Source: Jeotgalibaca sp. MA1X17-3
Lineage (GTDB): Bacteria; Bacillota; Bacilli; Lactobacillales; Aerococcaceae
Assembly: GCF_021513155.1 (NCBI RefSeq)
Contig: NZ_CP090983.1
Coordinates: 1,411,001-1,475,000 of the forward strand
Length of the DNA: 64,000 bases
Direction: 5' to 3'
Shown here piece after piece: positions 8,491 to 17,979 of the stretch; within the stretch, counting starts at the first letter, position 1, and each line of letters opens with the position of its first letter. The position numbers were made by a program, and so were the translations under genes. The notes beneath the pieces are model-generated. The model had not been told where the DNA came from. It saw only the letters and a list, made by a program, of their open reading frames with translations, and did no database searches.

Positions 8491-10562
8491 TTATTTTTGA
8501 ACTTCTTCTTCATAGTCACAATGACTACATTTAACTTGACTGCCTCCACGAACTTTCTTTTGTACTAAGTAGTGTTCGCATTTTGGACAATCTCTTCCAA
8601 TTGGTTTATCCCAAGAGATAAATTCACAATCTGGATAACGATCACATCCATAGAATATTCGATTTTTTTGGACTTTCTTTCAATAACTTCGCCTTGCTTA
8701 CAAGTGGGGCACGTTACATTAATCTTTTTAACAATGGCCTTGGTATTTCTACATTCTGGAAAATTACTACAGGCATAAAATTTACCATATTTACCAATTT
8801 TAATCACCATTGGATTTCCACATAATTCACAGTCAAAACCTGCTGGTTCATCTTTAATTTCAATTTTTTCCATTTCTTTTTCTGCTTTGATTACCTCTTC
8901 ATTGAACGGCTTGAAGAATTTATCAATAACCGTAACCCATTCTAATTTTCCTGCTTCTACTTCATCTAAGTCTTTTTCCATTTCAGCAGTAAAAGTAATA
9001 TTTACGATATCTGGGAAAAACTCTACTATTAAAGTATTAACAATTGTTCCTAACTCTGTCGGTTCCAGTCGTTTTGCGTTTAATTTAACGTAGTAACGAC
9101 GTTGAATGGTTTCAATTGTTGGAGCAAAGGTAGAAGGTCTTCCTACTCCATTTTCTTCCAACGCTTTTATAAGAGTTGCTTCTGAGAATCGAGCTGGTGG
9201 TTGTGTAAAGTGTTGGTTCGGGATAACGTCTTTGGAGTATACGGTATCTCCAACCGCTAAGTCAGGTAGTAAGTTATCTTTCGTTTTTGCTCCACTATCA
9301 ATATACACTTTACGATATCCTGGGAAGTTTTCTTTCGATCCGTTTGCACGGAAAACAACTTCTCCATTGCTTAAATCAACTCGCATCGTATCAAATATAG
9401 CTGGTTGCATTTGACTAGCAACAAAACGAGACCAAATCAACTGATATAATTTAAATTGATCTTTTGTTAAATAAGGTTCCAAATCTTCTGGAGTCCGCAA
9501 AACACTAGAAGGACGAATAGCTTCGTGAGCATCTTGTGATCCTCCACTAGCTTTGTCTTTTCGTGGCTTGCTGGCAATATACTCTTCTCCATAACGATCA
9601 ACTACAAAATCATGTGTTTCACTAATGGCACCTGCTGATACACGAGTAGAGTCCGTACGCATATACGTAATTAATCCTACGGAGCCTTCTTTTTTACCTA
9701 ATGAAATTCCTTCATAAAGTTGTTGGGCAACCATCATGGTTTTTCTAGTTCGGAAATTCATTTTATTAGCAGCTTCTTGTTGAAGACTGGACGTTGTAAA
9801 AGGAGCAGATGGATTACGTTTCTGTTGTTTTTTCGTAACATCTGTCACTTTAAATTCATTGCCGTCTATTGTGTCCAAGATTTCATTTGCTTGTTCTTCT
9901 GTATTTAATTTCATTTTCTTTTTATTTAAACCATAAAAAGAAGCATCAAAAATTTTCTTATCTTTTTGGAACGTACCATCTATGGACCAAGATTCAACCG
10001 GGACAAATTTAAGAATATCTTCTTCTCTATCGATAATTAATTTCAAAGCAATCGATTGAACTCTTCCTGCACTCAGTCCTTTTTTAACTTTTTTCCATAA
10101 TATGGGCGAGATAGAATACCCCACCAAGCGATCGAGGATTCGTCTTGCTTGTTGAGCAGAAACCAAGTCCATATCAATCGGTCGTGGATCTTTTATAGCT
10201 TCTTTTACAGCCGTTTTAGTAACCTCATTATAAATGACACGAATATTATCACTTGGATCCAAACCTAAAAGATGAGCCAAGTGCCATGCAATTGCTTCCC
10301 CTTCTCTATCCGGGTCAGATGCAAGAAATATTTTTTCAGCTTTTTTTGCATATTTTTTTAATTCTTTTATAATCGGACCTTTCCCTCTAATGGAAATATA
10401 GTCAGGTTCATAATTATTTTCAACATCTACAGCCATTCGACTTTTTGGCAAGTCACGTAGGTGTCCCTTACTCGCTACTACTTTATAATTTCTTCCTAAG
10501 TATTTTTCAATTGTTTTCGCTTTTGTTGGTGATTCAACGATTACCAAATATTTATAGGCCAA
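8491..10562 (-). CDS. topA: DNA topoisomerase I, with apparent -1 frameshift near the C-terminus
   Basis: Type IA topoisomerase that relaxes negative supercoils. Visible are the TOPRIM N-terminus YLVIVESPTKAKTIEKYLG, acidic DPDREGEAIAWH, the active-site Tyr in GLITYMRTDSTRVS, and C-terminal zinc ribbons. After the first two cysteine pairs (FDCELCGNPM...YACSNFPEC) the frame breaks at T7 (8663-8669). As written the protein ends at 8565 with an unrelated 30-residue tail. Adding one base restores NRIFYGCDRYPDCEF, a third ribbon (RDCPKCEHY, KCSHCDYEEE) and a stop at 8491-8493. I give the restored extent. The start is TTG 10562: AAAGGGG lies eight bases upstream and it gives the family start (M)AYKYLVIVES. 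An ATG at 10586 would add eight atypical residues. The gene is essential, so sequencing error is most likely. Confidence 0.92.
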
Positions 10563-10719
10563 AGGAAAACCCCTTTCATGCTTCATTTTTATTATATACT
10601 TCTCTTCATACTAAAATCGTAAATCATCTTATGTCACTAATCAGTGTTTGTCAAATAAAAAAGAAAGCACTCCTATTACTATTTAATCGTTTCTTTCGTA
10701 TTTTATACAGATTATCGAT

Positions 10720-11619
10720 CTATAACTCCCATAAGGAAGTCATTTCTTGAAGAATATCATTTGCGTCTAAAACGAGTTTTGCTCCTGCTTGAATCAGTCG
10801 ATTAGTTCCCTGATAAGATTCGTGTAAAATATCTCCTGGTATCGCAAATACTTCCCGATTTTCTTGTAAAGCTACATTAGCTGTAATCAAGCTCCCACTT
10901 TTCTCTTTTGCTTCAATTACAAGAATTCCTTGGCTCAAACCTGCAATAATTCTGTTTCGCATAGGAAAATGATATCTTTGGGGAGGTGTACCTATTGGAT
11001 ATTCAGAAACGAGAAGATGTTCGTGACTAATCTTTTTTTGTAAAGAAAAATTCTCTTTGGGATAAAAATAATCTAATCCTGTTCCAATTACACTAATGGT
11101 CCGACCACCTAAAGAAATGGTCTGAAAATGTGCTTCTTTGTCAATTCCTGCGGCTAAACCGCTCACAATTGTAACTTTATTTTCAACTAATTTTGGTATG
11201 AGTTGAGTAAGCACTTTTTTTCCATATAACGTACTTTCACGACTACCAACTATTCCTAATTTCCGGTTCTTCGTCAACGACCAGTCCCCTTGATAAAATA
11301 AAACAGAAGGTGGATGATAGATTTCTCCTAATTCAATCGGATAGTCCTCATCATATATAGTAGAAACACGAATGTCCAATCGTTTGTATTCTCGGTCTAC
11401 TAATTGTTCCTCTAAAAACCTTGCCCGTGTTCGTGTTTTTTCAATAAGAGAATAACCATTTCGAACTGATGGGAATAGATTTCTTGATAGAATTATTTCT
11501 TTCAAGGATAAAGTAGGATGTTCCATCATTGCTTGAGATAACAAGAATAATTGGTTGGATGTAAAAGTACCGCACTTCGCTAAAAGAATCAATCGATCTC
11601 TCATACTTATTTTTTGCAT
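10720..11619 (-). CDS. dprA: DNA-processing protein DprA/Smf
   Basis: DprA binds incoming single-stranded DNA and loads RecA during natural transformation; related Smf proteins are also found in non-competent species. The protein of about 299 residues has a small N-terminal helical region. The Rossmann-like DNA-binding core follows, with GIVGSRESTLYGKK, VSGLAAGIDKEAH, GTGLDYFYPKEN and FPMRNRIIAGLS. I chose the ATG at 11619 because AAAGGAG lies eight bases upstream. An in-frame ATG at 11673 has no ribosome site and adds a hydrophobic stretch unlike the family. It lies between rnhB and topA on the same strand, the usual rnhB-dprA-topA order. Competence itself cannot be inferred from this gene alone. 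Confidence 0.94.
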   Translation of the reverse strand: MQKISMRDRLILLAKCGTFTSNQLFLLSQAMMEHPTLSLKEIILSRNLFPSVRNGYSLIEKTRTRARFLEEQLVDREYKRLDIRVSTIYDEDYPIELGEIYHPPSVLFYQGDWSLTKNRKLGIVGSRESTLYGKKVLTQLIPKLVENKVTIVSGLAAGIDKEAHFQTISLGGRTISVIGTGLDYFYPKENFSLQKKISHEHLLVSEYPIGTPPQRYHFPMRNRIIAGLSQGILVIEAKEKSGSLITANVALQENREVFAIPGDILHESYQGTNRLIQAGAKLVLDANDILQEMTSLWEL

Positions 11620-11673
11620 AGTTAAAACTCCTTTCTCTTCTATATATAGATAGACAAAAAGGAGTCCTTTCAT

Positions 11674-12453
11674 TTATTTAATTTTTAATTTTGATTTTAT
11701 AGGTTCAAAGCTTCTTCGATGAATGGGAGTAATACCGTAATCTTCTAACCCTTCTAAATGAGCTTTTGTGCCATAACCGGCATTATTTTCAAATTGGTAG
11801 TTAGGGAATTTTTCTGCATATTTCTCCATAAGTCGATCCCGATAAACTTTCGCTACAATACTAGCTGCTGCAATGGAATACGATTGAGCATCTCCTTTTA
11901 TTAAAGAGATTTGTTTGACGTCCATCGCAATTTGCATCGCATCAATTAACAACGCATCCGGTGCAGGATCTAACGCTTCTACTGCTTCTTTCATTGCCTT
12001 TCTTGTTGCTTGGTAAATATTTATTTCATCAATAATTGTATTGTCTACTACACCTATTCCAACTACTGCTTTTTCCATAATCACTTCATACAATTCATTT
12101 CTCATTTTTAAAGAAATTTTTTTGGAGTCATCAATCTGAAGCGCGGGCATGTCTGGTGGTAAAATAACTGCAGCAGCTACAACCGGTCCTGCTAAGGGGC
12201 CTCTTCCTACTTCATCTATTCCAGCAATAAAGTGGTAGCCCTCTTCTTTTAATTGATTTTCATGTAGAAGCATTTGATGCCTGTGTTCTATAAGTTGAAG
12301 AGCCTTTTCTTTTTTTGCTTCCCACTTTTTGAGTAAGGTTTGAACTCCTTTCCGGGAATCCTTTTTTAACTCTAAGAAAATAGGATCTTTTTCAGAATTA
12401 ATTTGAGAAAGAACTTCTTTTACTTGTGCAATCGTCATTTTTTTCTCTGGCAT
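11674..12453 (-). CDS. rnhB: ribonuclease HII
   Basis: RNase HII cuts RNA in DNA-RNA hybrids and removes misincorporated ribonucleotides. The protein of about 259 residues has a family-typical N-terminal extension (about 1-65) and then the catalytic domain with GIDEVGRGPLAGPVVAAAV, DDSKKIS, LLIDAM and KGDAQSYSIAAASIVAKVYRD. These supply the DEDD metal ligands. The chosen ATG at 12453 follows the rbgA stop by one base and has AGGTGG upstream. A longer frame to 12513 would overlap rbgA. Coupling with rbgA is the standard Firmicutes arrangement. Confidence 0.95.
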   Translation of the reverse strand: MPEKKMTIAQVKEVLSQINSEKDPIFLELKKDSRKGVQTLLKKWEAKKEKALQLIEHRHQMLLHENQLKEEGYHFIAGIDEVGRGPLAGPVVAAAVILPPDMPALQIDDSKKISLKMRNELYEVIMEKAVVGIGVVDNTIIDEINIYQATRKAMKEAVEALDPAPDALLIDAMQIAMDVKQISLIKGDAQSYSIAAASIVAKVYRDRLMEKYAEKFPNYQFENNAGYGTKAHLEGLEDYGITPIHRRSFEPIKSKLKIK

Positions 12454-12454
12454 C

Positions 12455-13324
12455 TTATCGATCCACCTCTGTTTGTACAGAAGAAACAGGTGAGTCATCA
12501 AGTGTATAGGCACCTAGTTTACCGTCTCGAATATCAAATATTAATTTTTCGCTTCCACGTTCGTAGTCTTCTCCGAAATTTAATTTTTTAGTTATTTCCA
12601 TTAATAATTCCGGCAAAGAATCTTCCCAATTATTTTCTTTTATTTTGTATGCATCAGTTATTCTATTTGGATAATGCGATAAGAAAAACTTTAAAGCAAA
12701 AAGAGAAACATCATCATTATGGAAAATTGTATCTTTAATGGCTCCGGATAAGGCTAATTTTAGACCAATTTCCTCATCTTCAAATTTATGCCATAAAATC
12801 CCCGGTGTATCAAGCAACTCAAAATCATTTTCTATTTTCAACCATTGTTGTGCTTTGGTTACTCCTGGCTTATTAGCTGTTTGTGCACGGTTTTTCTTAA
12901 TCATCTGATTAATGAACGTAGATTTTCCTACGTTAGGAATCCCTAGTACCATTAAACGAATGGCTCGAGGTTTGACCCCTTTTTCAGCTAATGCTGCCAT
13001 TTTAGGAGCCATCATTGTTTTTAAAACTTTTTTTGTTCGTTTGATATCATTTTGATCCATTGCTGAAATAGCAATGGCTTTTTGATTATCTTGATTATTG
13101 TAATGTTTGATCCATTCCCTAGTCATTTCTGGATCTGCTAAATCCCCTTTATTTAAAATTAAAAGACGGGGCTTATTTCCTGCGATTTCATCCATTAATG
13201 GATTTCTACTGGATATCGGTAAACGTGCATCGACTAACTCAATTACAATATCAACCATCTTTCTATTTTCTATTGCTTGACGTTTGGCTTTTGCCATATG
13301 TCCTGGAAACCATTGAATTACCAT
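12455..13324 (-). CDS. rbgA: ribosome biogenesis GTPase RbgA (YlqF)
   Basis: RbgA is a circularly permuted GTPase needed for late assembly of the 50S subunit in Bacillus. The 289-residue protein starts VIQWFPGHMAKAKR. The GTPase motifs come in permuted order: G4 LNKGDLAD (about residue 58), G5-like AISAM, G1 GIPNVGKSTFINQM (about 128), G2 around KPGVTKAQQW, and G3 LLDTPGILWHKF. A C-terminal RNA-binding ANTAR-like region follows. AGGAGG lies upstream of the ATG. The gene starts a translationally tight pair with rnhB. Confidence 0.96.
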   Translation of the reverse strand: MVIQWFPGHMAKAKRQAIENRKMVDIVIELVDARLPISSRNPLMDEIAGNKPRLLILNKGDLADPEMTREWIKHYNNQDNQKAIAISAMDQNDIKRTKKVLKTMMAPKMAALAEKGVKPRAIRLMVLGIPNVGKSTFINQMIKKNRAQTANKPGVTKAQQWLKIENDFELLDTPGILWHKFEDEEIGLKLALSGAIKDTIFHNDDVSLFALKFFLSHYPNRITDAYKIKENNWEDSLPELLMEITKKLNFGEDYERGSEKLIFDIRDGKLGAYTLDDSPVSSVQTEVDR

Positions 13325-13391
13325 ATCTTGACAATCCTCCTATTAAAATTGAAAAGAACAAAGTAGAAATGTACTTTGTTCTTTAAACAAA

Positions 13392-14054
13392 TTATTCATT
13401 TTCTTCTAAAAAGCCAATTCGATCGAGAGGCCAGATCCTCAAACGCGCATTTCCTTCTATTGCCTCAGCAGGTATCAGTCCAAATTCTCGACTATCTTTA
13501 GATACAGGACGATTGTCTCCCATTACTAGATACATTCCTTCTGGTATAACATTAGAATTGCTATTCGGAAGATCAATCAACGTAAAGTTTGGTGTCGTCT
13601 GTCTATTGGGATATAGATCTTTGACAGGTTCTAAATAGTTTTCTTCTACTTCTATCTCATTGATGAAAAGACTATCGCCTTGATAAACAATTTCATCCCC
13701 TGGTACCCCAATAATTCGTTTGACATACTCTTCCTTTTCTTTCCCATCCTCTTGATCAGGAGCCGGGAAAACAACAACATCAAAACGATCAATAGTAGCA
13801 AGCCGATTTAAAATCAGTCGATCACCGCTCAGAAGTGTGGGTGACATGGATTCTCCCACTACTTGAAAAGGAAAGAAGAGGAACGTGCGAATCAGGATGA
13901 ATAAGATATATGCCACCAGAACTGAAAACAATATATTAATACTTTCTTTTAATAAACTGTTTTCTGGAGGTTTGTTCTTTTTTGTGAAATTCTGATTATC
14001 TTTAGAATTTATTGGTCCATCATTTTTTTGCATACTCTTATCTACGTCATCCAT
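13392..14054 (-). CDS. lepB: signal peptidase I (longer paralogue)
   Basis: This is a type I signal peptidase that removes Sec signal peptides outside the membrane. The protein of about 220 residues has a cytoplasmic N-terminus of about 33 polar residues and one membrane anchor (SINILFSVLVAYILFILIR). The catalytic Ser is in VVGESMSPTL and the general-base Lys in EYVKRIIGVPGD. The box MGDNRPVSKDSREFG comes near the end. I chose the ATG at 14054, which gives AGAGGG at six bases; an in-frame ATG at 14060 abuts that site. A second, shorter signal peptidase gene lies 38 bases upstream, so the two form a tandem pair. Which is the housekeeping enzyme is unknown. Confidence 0.94.
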   Translation of the reverse strand: MDDVDKSMQKNDGPINSKDNQNFTKKNKPPENSLLKESINILFSVLVAYILFILIRTFLFFPFQVVGESMSPTLLSGDRLILNRLATIDRFDVVVFPAPDQEDGKEKEEYVKRIIGVPGDEIVYQGDSLFINEIEVEENYLEPVKDLYPNRQTTPNFTLIDLPNSNSNVIPEGMYLVMGDNRPVSKDSREFGLIPAEAIEGNARLRIWPLDRIGFLEENE

Positions 14055-14092
14055 GTACATCCCTCTCTCTTTCTATTCAACTATAAAACACC

Positions 14093-14620
14093 TTAATTCA
14101 AAAATGAGAAATCTTTGAACGGATAAAAAATCAAGATTGCTTTTCCTTCGATTGAACTTTTAGGAACAAAACCAAACATTCGACTATCTTTACTACGTGT
14201 TCGATTATCCCCAAGGACAAAATAATGTTCTTCTGGAATCACTATTTCTCCTGTAATTGATTCTAGTGAAAAATCTGGTGTGAACACTTGGTTGTCTATA
14301 TTGTTTTTTTTGAAAATAAAGCTATCATCCACTGGCTCTGAATCAATATACAGTTGGTCCTCCTGATAAGAAAGAGACTCACCAGGTAAACCAATTACCC
14401 TTTTGATGTAAGAATTTCCTTTTGTATCATGAAAAAGGATAATATCAAATCGTTTAATTGAGGTAAAAGATTCATAAAGAATATGATCTCCTGATTGAAG
14501 GGTAGGATTCATAGAAATGCCTTCAACAGTAACAGGAATAAAAATAAAATACTTAATAAAACTAGCAATTCCTAAAGCGAGAAGGACAGCTTTTAACCAT
14601 TTAAATGTACGAGATTGCAT
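14093..14620 (-). CDS. lepB: signal peptidase I (shorter paralogue)
   Basis: Second type I signal peptidase of the tandem. The 175-residue protein has a very short cytoplasmic part and one membrane segment (WLKAVLLALGIASFIKYFIF). The catalytic Ser is in VEGISMNPTL, the Lys in SYIKRVIGLPGE, and the closing box LGDNRTRSKDSRMFG is present. Both catalytic residues are intact. The two products share only motif-level similarity by eye, so this is an old paralogous pair and not a recent duplication. It lies just downstream of ctpA and 38 bases ahead of the longer paralogue, suggesting co-transcription of a cell-surface processing cluster. Confidence 0.94.
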   Translation of the reverse strand: MQSRTFKWLKAVLLALGIASFIKYFIFIPVTVEGISMNPTLQSGDHILYESFTSIKRFDIILFHDTKGNSYIKRVIGLPGESLSYQEDQLYIDSEPVDDSFIFKKNNIDNQVFTPDFSLESITGEIVIPEEHYFVLGDNRTRSKDSRMFGFVPKSSIEGKAILIFYPFKDFSFLN

Positions 14621-14643
14621 GTCTGCCCTTCCTTCATTTTACA

Positions 14644-16136
14644 TTAATCATCAGTTGTTAGTATTTCAACAGCTTTTTCATACTGCGTATCATTTTCTGA
14701 AATTACTTCTCTTAATTTTTCTACTAATGCAACAGCTGTTTCATCATTTACTTCACCTGTCACCTCTAGGCGTTCATCTACTTGGAATGTTTCAACAGCA
14801 CGGACTGTGTCTTCATCATAATATCCATCTGCAGCAATTGTAAAGCCAATTGCTTCCATAATTTTTTCTACATTTAAAACAGACTCAGAAACTTCTCCAT
14901 ATGTATATTCGGCAGTGGAATCGATTAAGGTAAGGAATACATAATCGGGTAGATTTACTTCAAAGTCAGGTTCAATTCCTTCGTCGTGAATCCAATTCCC
15001 GTTTGGTGTTAACCATTTTGCGACTGTTAATTTCAATTCACTATTTGTGTCTAAAGGATAAATGGTTTGAACTGTACCTTTACCAAACGTTTTAGTCCCA
15101 ACTAGTGGAATATTAGCAGACTCCTTTAAAGCACCAGCAACAATTTCAGAAGCACTAGCGCTCCCTTCGTCCACCAATAACACGACCGGTTCTGTTATTT
15201 TAAAGGTTCCAAATTCTTTATCATTTGCTTTGATAGAGTGAGGAGCTGAACCTTTTTCTTCTGTCTGTACAATCGTTTCCCCATCATTCAAGAATAAATT
15301 GGAAATCTTTAATGCTTGATCTAATAAGCCACCTGGATTTCGACGGAAATCAAAAACAAATTGTTTTGCCCCATCAGCACGCAATTCTTCTACTGCGGTA
15401 ATAATTTCATTGTATGTGGGTTTAGAAAATGAATGAATATGCAAAGCACCAATTTCAGAATTATTTTCATCTAATTCATAGGTAACTGTTTCAATCGGAA
15501 TTGTATCTCGTACAATGTCCACCGTAAAGGTTTGTTTTCCTCGTTGAATTTCCAGCTGGATAACGGTTCCTTTTTCTCCTCGAATAAGAGAAACTGCTTC
15601 TGTAGTCGTCATGCCAGTAAGAGATACATCACCTGCTTGAAGGACAATATCATTTGGCTTGAGGCCTTCTTTTTCTGCAGGTGATCCTTTTATTGGAGAA
15701 ACAATAACAATTTGATCATTTAAACTGGTGATTTCTGCACCAATTCCTTCAAAAGATGCAGAGATTGTTTCATCTAATACATCACTTTCTTCTAAGTTCA
15801 AATATTGGCTGTACGGATCATCAACCGCATTAACCATCCCTTTTAGTGCTCCTTCTACAAGCGTTTCTTCATCAATATCTTCAATATAATTGTTTAGAAT
15901 CGTCTCATAAATGGCTTGAAGATTCTTTCCACCTACCTCACCAATTGAATCAAAGGACTCTTTTGGAGAATTAGAAGGAATCATTTCTTCTAACGAATGT
16001 TCATCAGAGAGAAGAGTCGTTGCTCCAAAAGTAAGGATGGCAACAACAATCATGGAAAGAAGATAAACAGAAGGCTTAACCCCTCTAGATTTTTTTTATG
16101 TTGTTTTTCATTTAGTTTATTTTGATTTTGCTTCAT
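14644..16136 (-). CDS. ctpA: C-terminal processing serine protease (S41 family), with apparent -1 frameshift near the start
   Basis: A secreted or membrane-anchored carboxyl-terminal processing protease with a PDZ domain (about 110-190). The S41 catalytic domain has Ser in EGSASASEIVAGAL and Lys in TKTFGKGTVQT, and a C-terminal peptidoglycan-binding-like domain follows (YYDEDTVRAVETFQ). As written, the best frame begins inside the membrane anchor at 16053 (MIVVAILTFGATTLL). Reading from ATG 16136 gives MKQNQNKLNEKQHKK and then hits T8 at 16090-16097. One extra base continues through SRGVKPSVYLLS into that anchor, giving a normal basic N-terminus plus transmembrane segment. AGGAGG lies 12 bases before the ATG, somewhat far. 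I give the restored extent. Confidence 0.9.
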
Positions 16137-16196
16137 TAGAAAGGGGTTCCTCCTATTTTCCTCTATTTTAAAGAGGGAAAGTCATTTTACTTTTGA

Positions 16197-16901
16197 TTAT
16201 TTTAACGAACTTTCTAAGGCAATAAGCATCATATCTTCGAAGGTTCTCTCACGTTCTTCAGAAGTTGTTTCTTCTCCAGTAATAATATGGTCGCTAATCG
16301 TCAAAATAGCCAACGCTTTCCGTTTATGCTTAGCAGCTAGCATATATAGACCTGCTGCTTCCATCTCGACCGCTAACACCCCGTAATCAGCCAATTTCAT
16401 TTTGTCTAGTTCTTCATTGTAGAATCGATCAGATGATAAGACGTTTCCTACATGGACATTTAAATTACGACTTTTAGCATCATTATAGGCATCATATAAG
16501 AGACTGAAGTCAGCGATTGGAGCATAACTAACTTGATTATGAAATGTATTTTGAACGACACTGGAGTCCGTTGTTGCTCCTTGAGCCAATACGATATCGC
16601 GGACATGGACATCTTCTTGAATAGCTCCTGCTGATCCTACTCGAATTAAATTTTGTACGTTGTATTCAGTAATTAGTTCGTTTGCATAAATCATCATAGA
16701 TGGTAATCCCATCCCAGTTCCTTGAACCGAAACTCTCTTGCCTTTATAGGTTCCCGTGTAACCAAACATATTTCGTACAGAATTATACTGCACAACATCC
16801 TCTAAAAACGTTTCTGCAATATATTTTGCTCGCAATGGGTCCCCTGGTAATAGAACCGTTTCTGCGATTTCACCTTGTTTTGCTTCAATATGTACACTCA
16901 T
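16197..16901 (-). CDS. deoD: purine nucleoside phosphorylase, DeoD type
   Basis: Catalyses phosphorolysis of purine (deoxy)nucleosides to free base and (deoxy)ribose-1-phosphate in nucleoside salvage. The 234-residue protein has SVHIEAKQGEIAETVLLPGDPLRAKYIA at its N-terminus (hexameric PNP family), VQGTGMGLPS, RVGSAGAI and AVEMEAAGLY. The late Asp of ISDHIITGE is the catalytic acid. The ATG overlaps the yozE stop by one base (TAATG), so the two are translationally coupled. The gene stands apart from the rest of the deoxynucleoside catabolic set here. Confidence 0.95.
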   Translation of the reverse strand: MSVHIEAKQGEIAETVLLPGDPLRAKYIAETFLEDVVQYNSVRNMFGYTGTYKGKRVSVQGTGMGLPSMMIYANELITEYNVQNLIRVGSAGAIQEDVHVRDIVLAQGATTDSSVVQNTFHNQVSYAPIADFSLLYDAYNDAKSRNLNVHVGNVLSSDRFYNEELDKMKLADYGVLAVEMEAAGLYMLAAKHKRKALAILTISDHIITGEETTSEERERTFEDMMLIALESSLK

Positions 16902-17158
16902 TATATTTCCTCTTTTCTACTTATTATTTTTTCGGATTGTTCTTTTCGTTCTTGATAAACCTCATATAGTTCATCAAAATATTCAATCAAATTTAAATAT
17001 TCTCCACTTATTTCTAAATAATCTGCTAAATCATGATAGTTAGAATGGTCTCTTGGAAATCCAATATCTTTATCTAACTGATTAGCAAATCGAGTGATTC
17101 CATCCGTTTTATGCGGATCTCGATAGTTCATTGCAAAATTAAAAAAAGTCTGATCCAT
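16901..17158 (-). CDS. yozE: YozE/UPF0346 family small protein
   Basis: A protein of about 85 residues of the YozE family, whose function is unknown; the fold is a small SAM-like helical bundle in Bacillus. Family features visible are a Phe/Tyr-rich N-terminus (FFNFAMNYRDPH), FANQLDKDIGFPRDHSNYHDLADYLE and a conserved FDELYEVY near the end. I chose the second ATG (17158), eight bases from GAGG; the first (17164) is only two bases from it. It overlaps deoD by one base and lies 59 bases downstream of ypmS. Confidence 0.88.
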   Translation of the reverse strand: MDQTFFNFAMNYRDPHKTDGITRFANQLDKDIGFPRDHSNYHDLADYLEISGEYLNLIEYFDELYEVYQERKEQSEKIISRKEEI

Positions 17159-17217
17159 AATCATAGCCTCTTTTCTATATCAGTACGTCATTCACAAAAT
17201 ATTTTAAATCATTTCTC

Positions 17218-17823
17218 TTATTGTAGCAAACTTTCCTTCGGCAGGGTTATCTCAAATGTATATTCTTGTAATTCTTTATTAATATCTAATAATTTTATTT
17301 CTTGAACTGTTTCTGTTTGGATATCAGAAAGAAGAAAATGAATGACTTCTTCGTCTGTATTAATTTCTATTGGAAGTGCAGGATCGATTTGTGATTTTAG
17401 AATTTGTAACGATTGTTGAATCGGTAAAGAAAGATTCCCTAGCTTAATTTTTTCTATTTTTATTTGAAGGTTTCCATCTTCTAAAAGAAACGGTTCTCCT
17501 TGTAAATTATAAGTAATCGGTAAACCTAAAACCTCTAGTGAGCCTAATAAATGTATTTTTTCTCCAACTTCAATTTCTGGAACAGACCCTTCTGTTAGCT
17601 CCAAGAGTGATTGTTGCAGTAGCGTTTGTAAGTCTATTGCATTCAAAGTTACTTCAGCCGTAAAAGTAGAGGTAGATTGTTCTTGAGTAGAGGTAAATTC
17701 AGTTAGATTAGGGTTTTTCACATTTGAAAATAAAGAAAAATAGGCTGCTGTAAAGAATACAATGATTGCTAAAAGAAGCACAAAAAATGCAGTTTTCCAT
17801 TTCTTCCCTGTTTGTTTCTCCAT
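17218..17823 (-). CDS. ypmS: YpmS-like membrane-anchored protein (DUF2140)
   Basis: A protein of about 201 residues with one N-terminal membrane anchor (TAFFVLLLAIIVFFTAAYFSLF) and an extracytoplasmic beta-rich domain. It matches the YpmS/DUF2140 family, which is widespread in Bacilli and has no firm function. Clear features include the TAEVTLNAIDLQTLLQQ-like repeat helix and the paired PITYNLQGEP and LGNLSLPIQQ segments. I placed the start at ATG 17823 (MEKQTGKKWK), seven bases after GGAAGA. In-frame ATGs at 17829 and 17841 are less well spaced. It is followed by yozE and deoD on the same strand. Confidence 0.8.
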   Translation of the reverse strand: MEKQTGKKWKTAFFVLLLAIIVFFTAAYFSLFSNVKNPNLTEFTSTQEQSTSTFTAEVTLNAIDLQTLLQQSLLELTEGSVPEIEVGEKIHLLGSLEVLGLPITYNLQGEPFLLEDGNLQIKIEKIKLGNLSLPIQQSLQILKSQIDPALPIEINTDEEVIHFLLSDIQTETVQEIKLLDINKELQEYTFEITLPKESLLQ

Positions 17824-17894
17824 GCTCATTCTTCCTTTCATTCTTTATCTTAATAAATAAAATCAGATGTATTCAATAATTTTATCATGAATTA

Positions 17895-17903
17895 TGTTAT
17901 AAT
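17895..17903 (+). promoter_or_regulatory. extended -10 promoter upstream of hlyIII
   Basis: TGTTATAAT forms an extended -10 (TG at 17895-17896, consensus hexamer 17898-17903) about 75 bases ahead of the hlyIII start. No convincing -35 is present at 16-18 bases, as expected for an extended -10 promoter. Confidence 0.55.
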
Positions 17904-17979
17904 GTCATTAAATTGAAGCGTCTAATGAAATATTTAAATCATTACCACTTTCTTTTGATTTAAAAGAGGAGAGATAACA

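Noticed and set aside
8162..8500. Plus-strand open frame of 112 codons in the xerC-topA gap
   Set aside because: No ribosome site or family resemblance; it is antisense to the trmFO relic and to the restored topA end, so it is a chance frame.
16140..16196. Terminator after deoD
   Set aside because: A short CCTCT/AGAGG hairpin is present but lacks a U-tract and partly overlaps the ctpA ribosome region.
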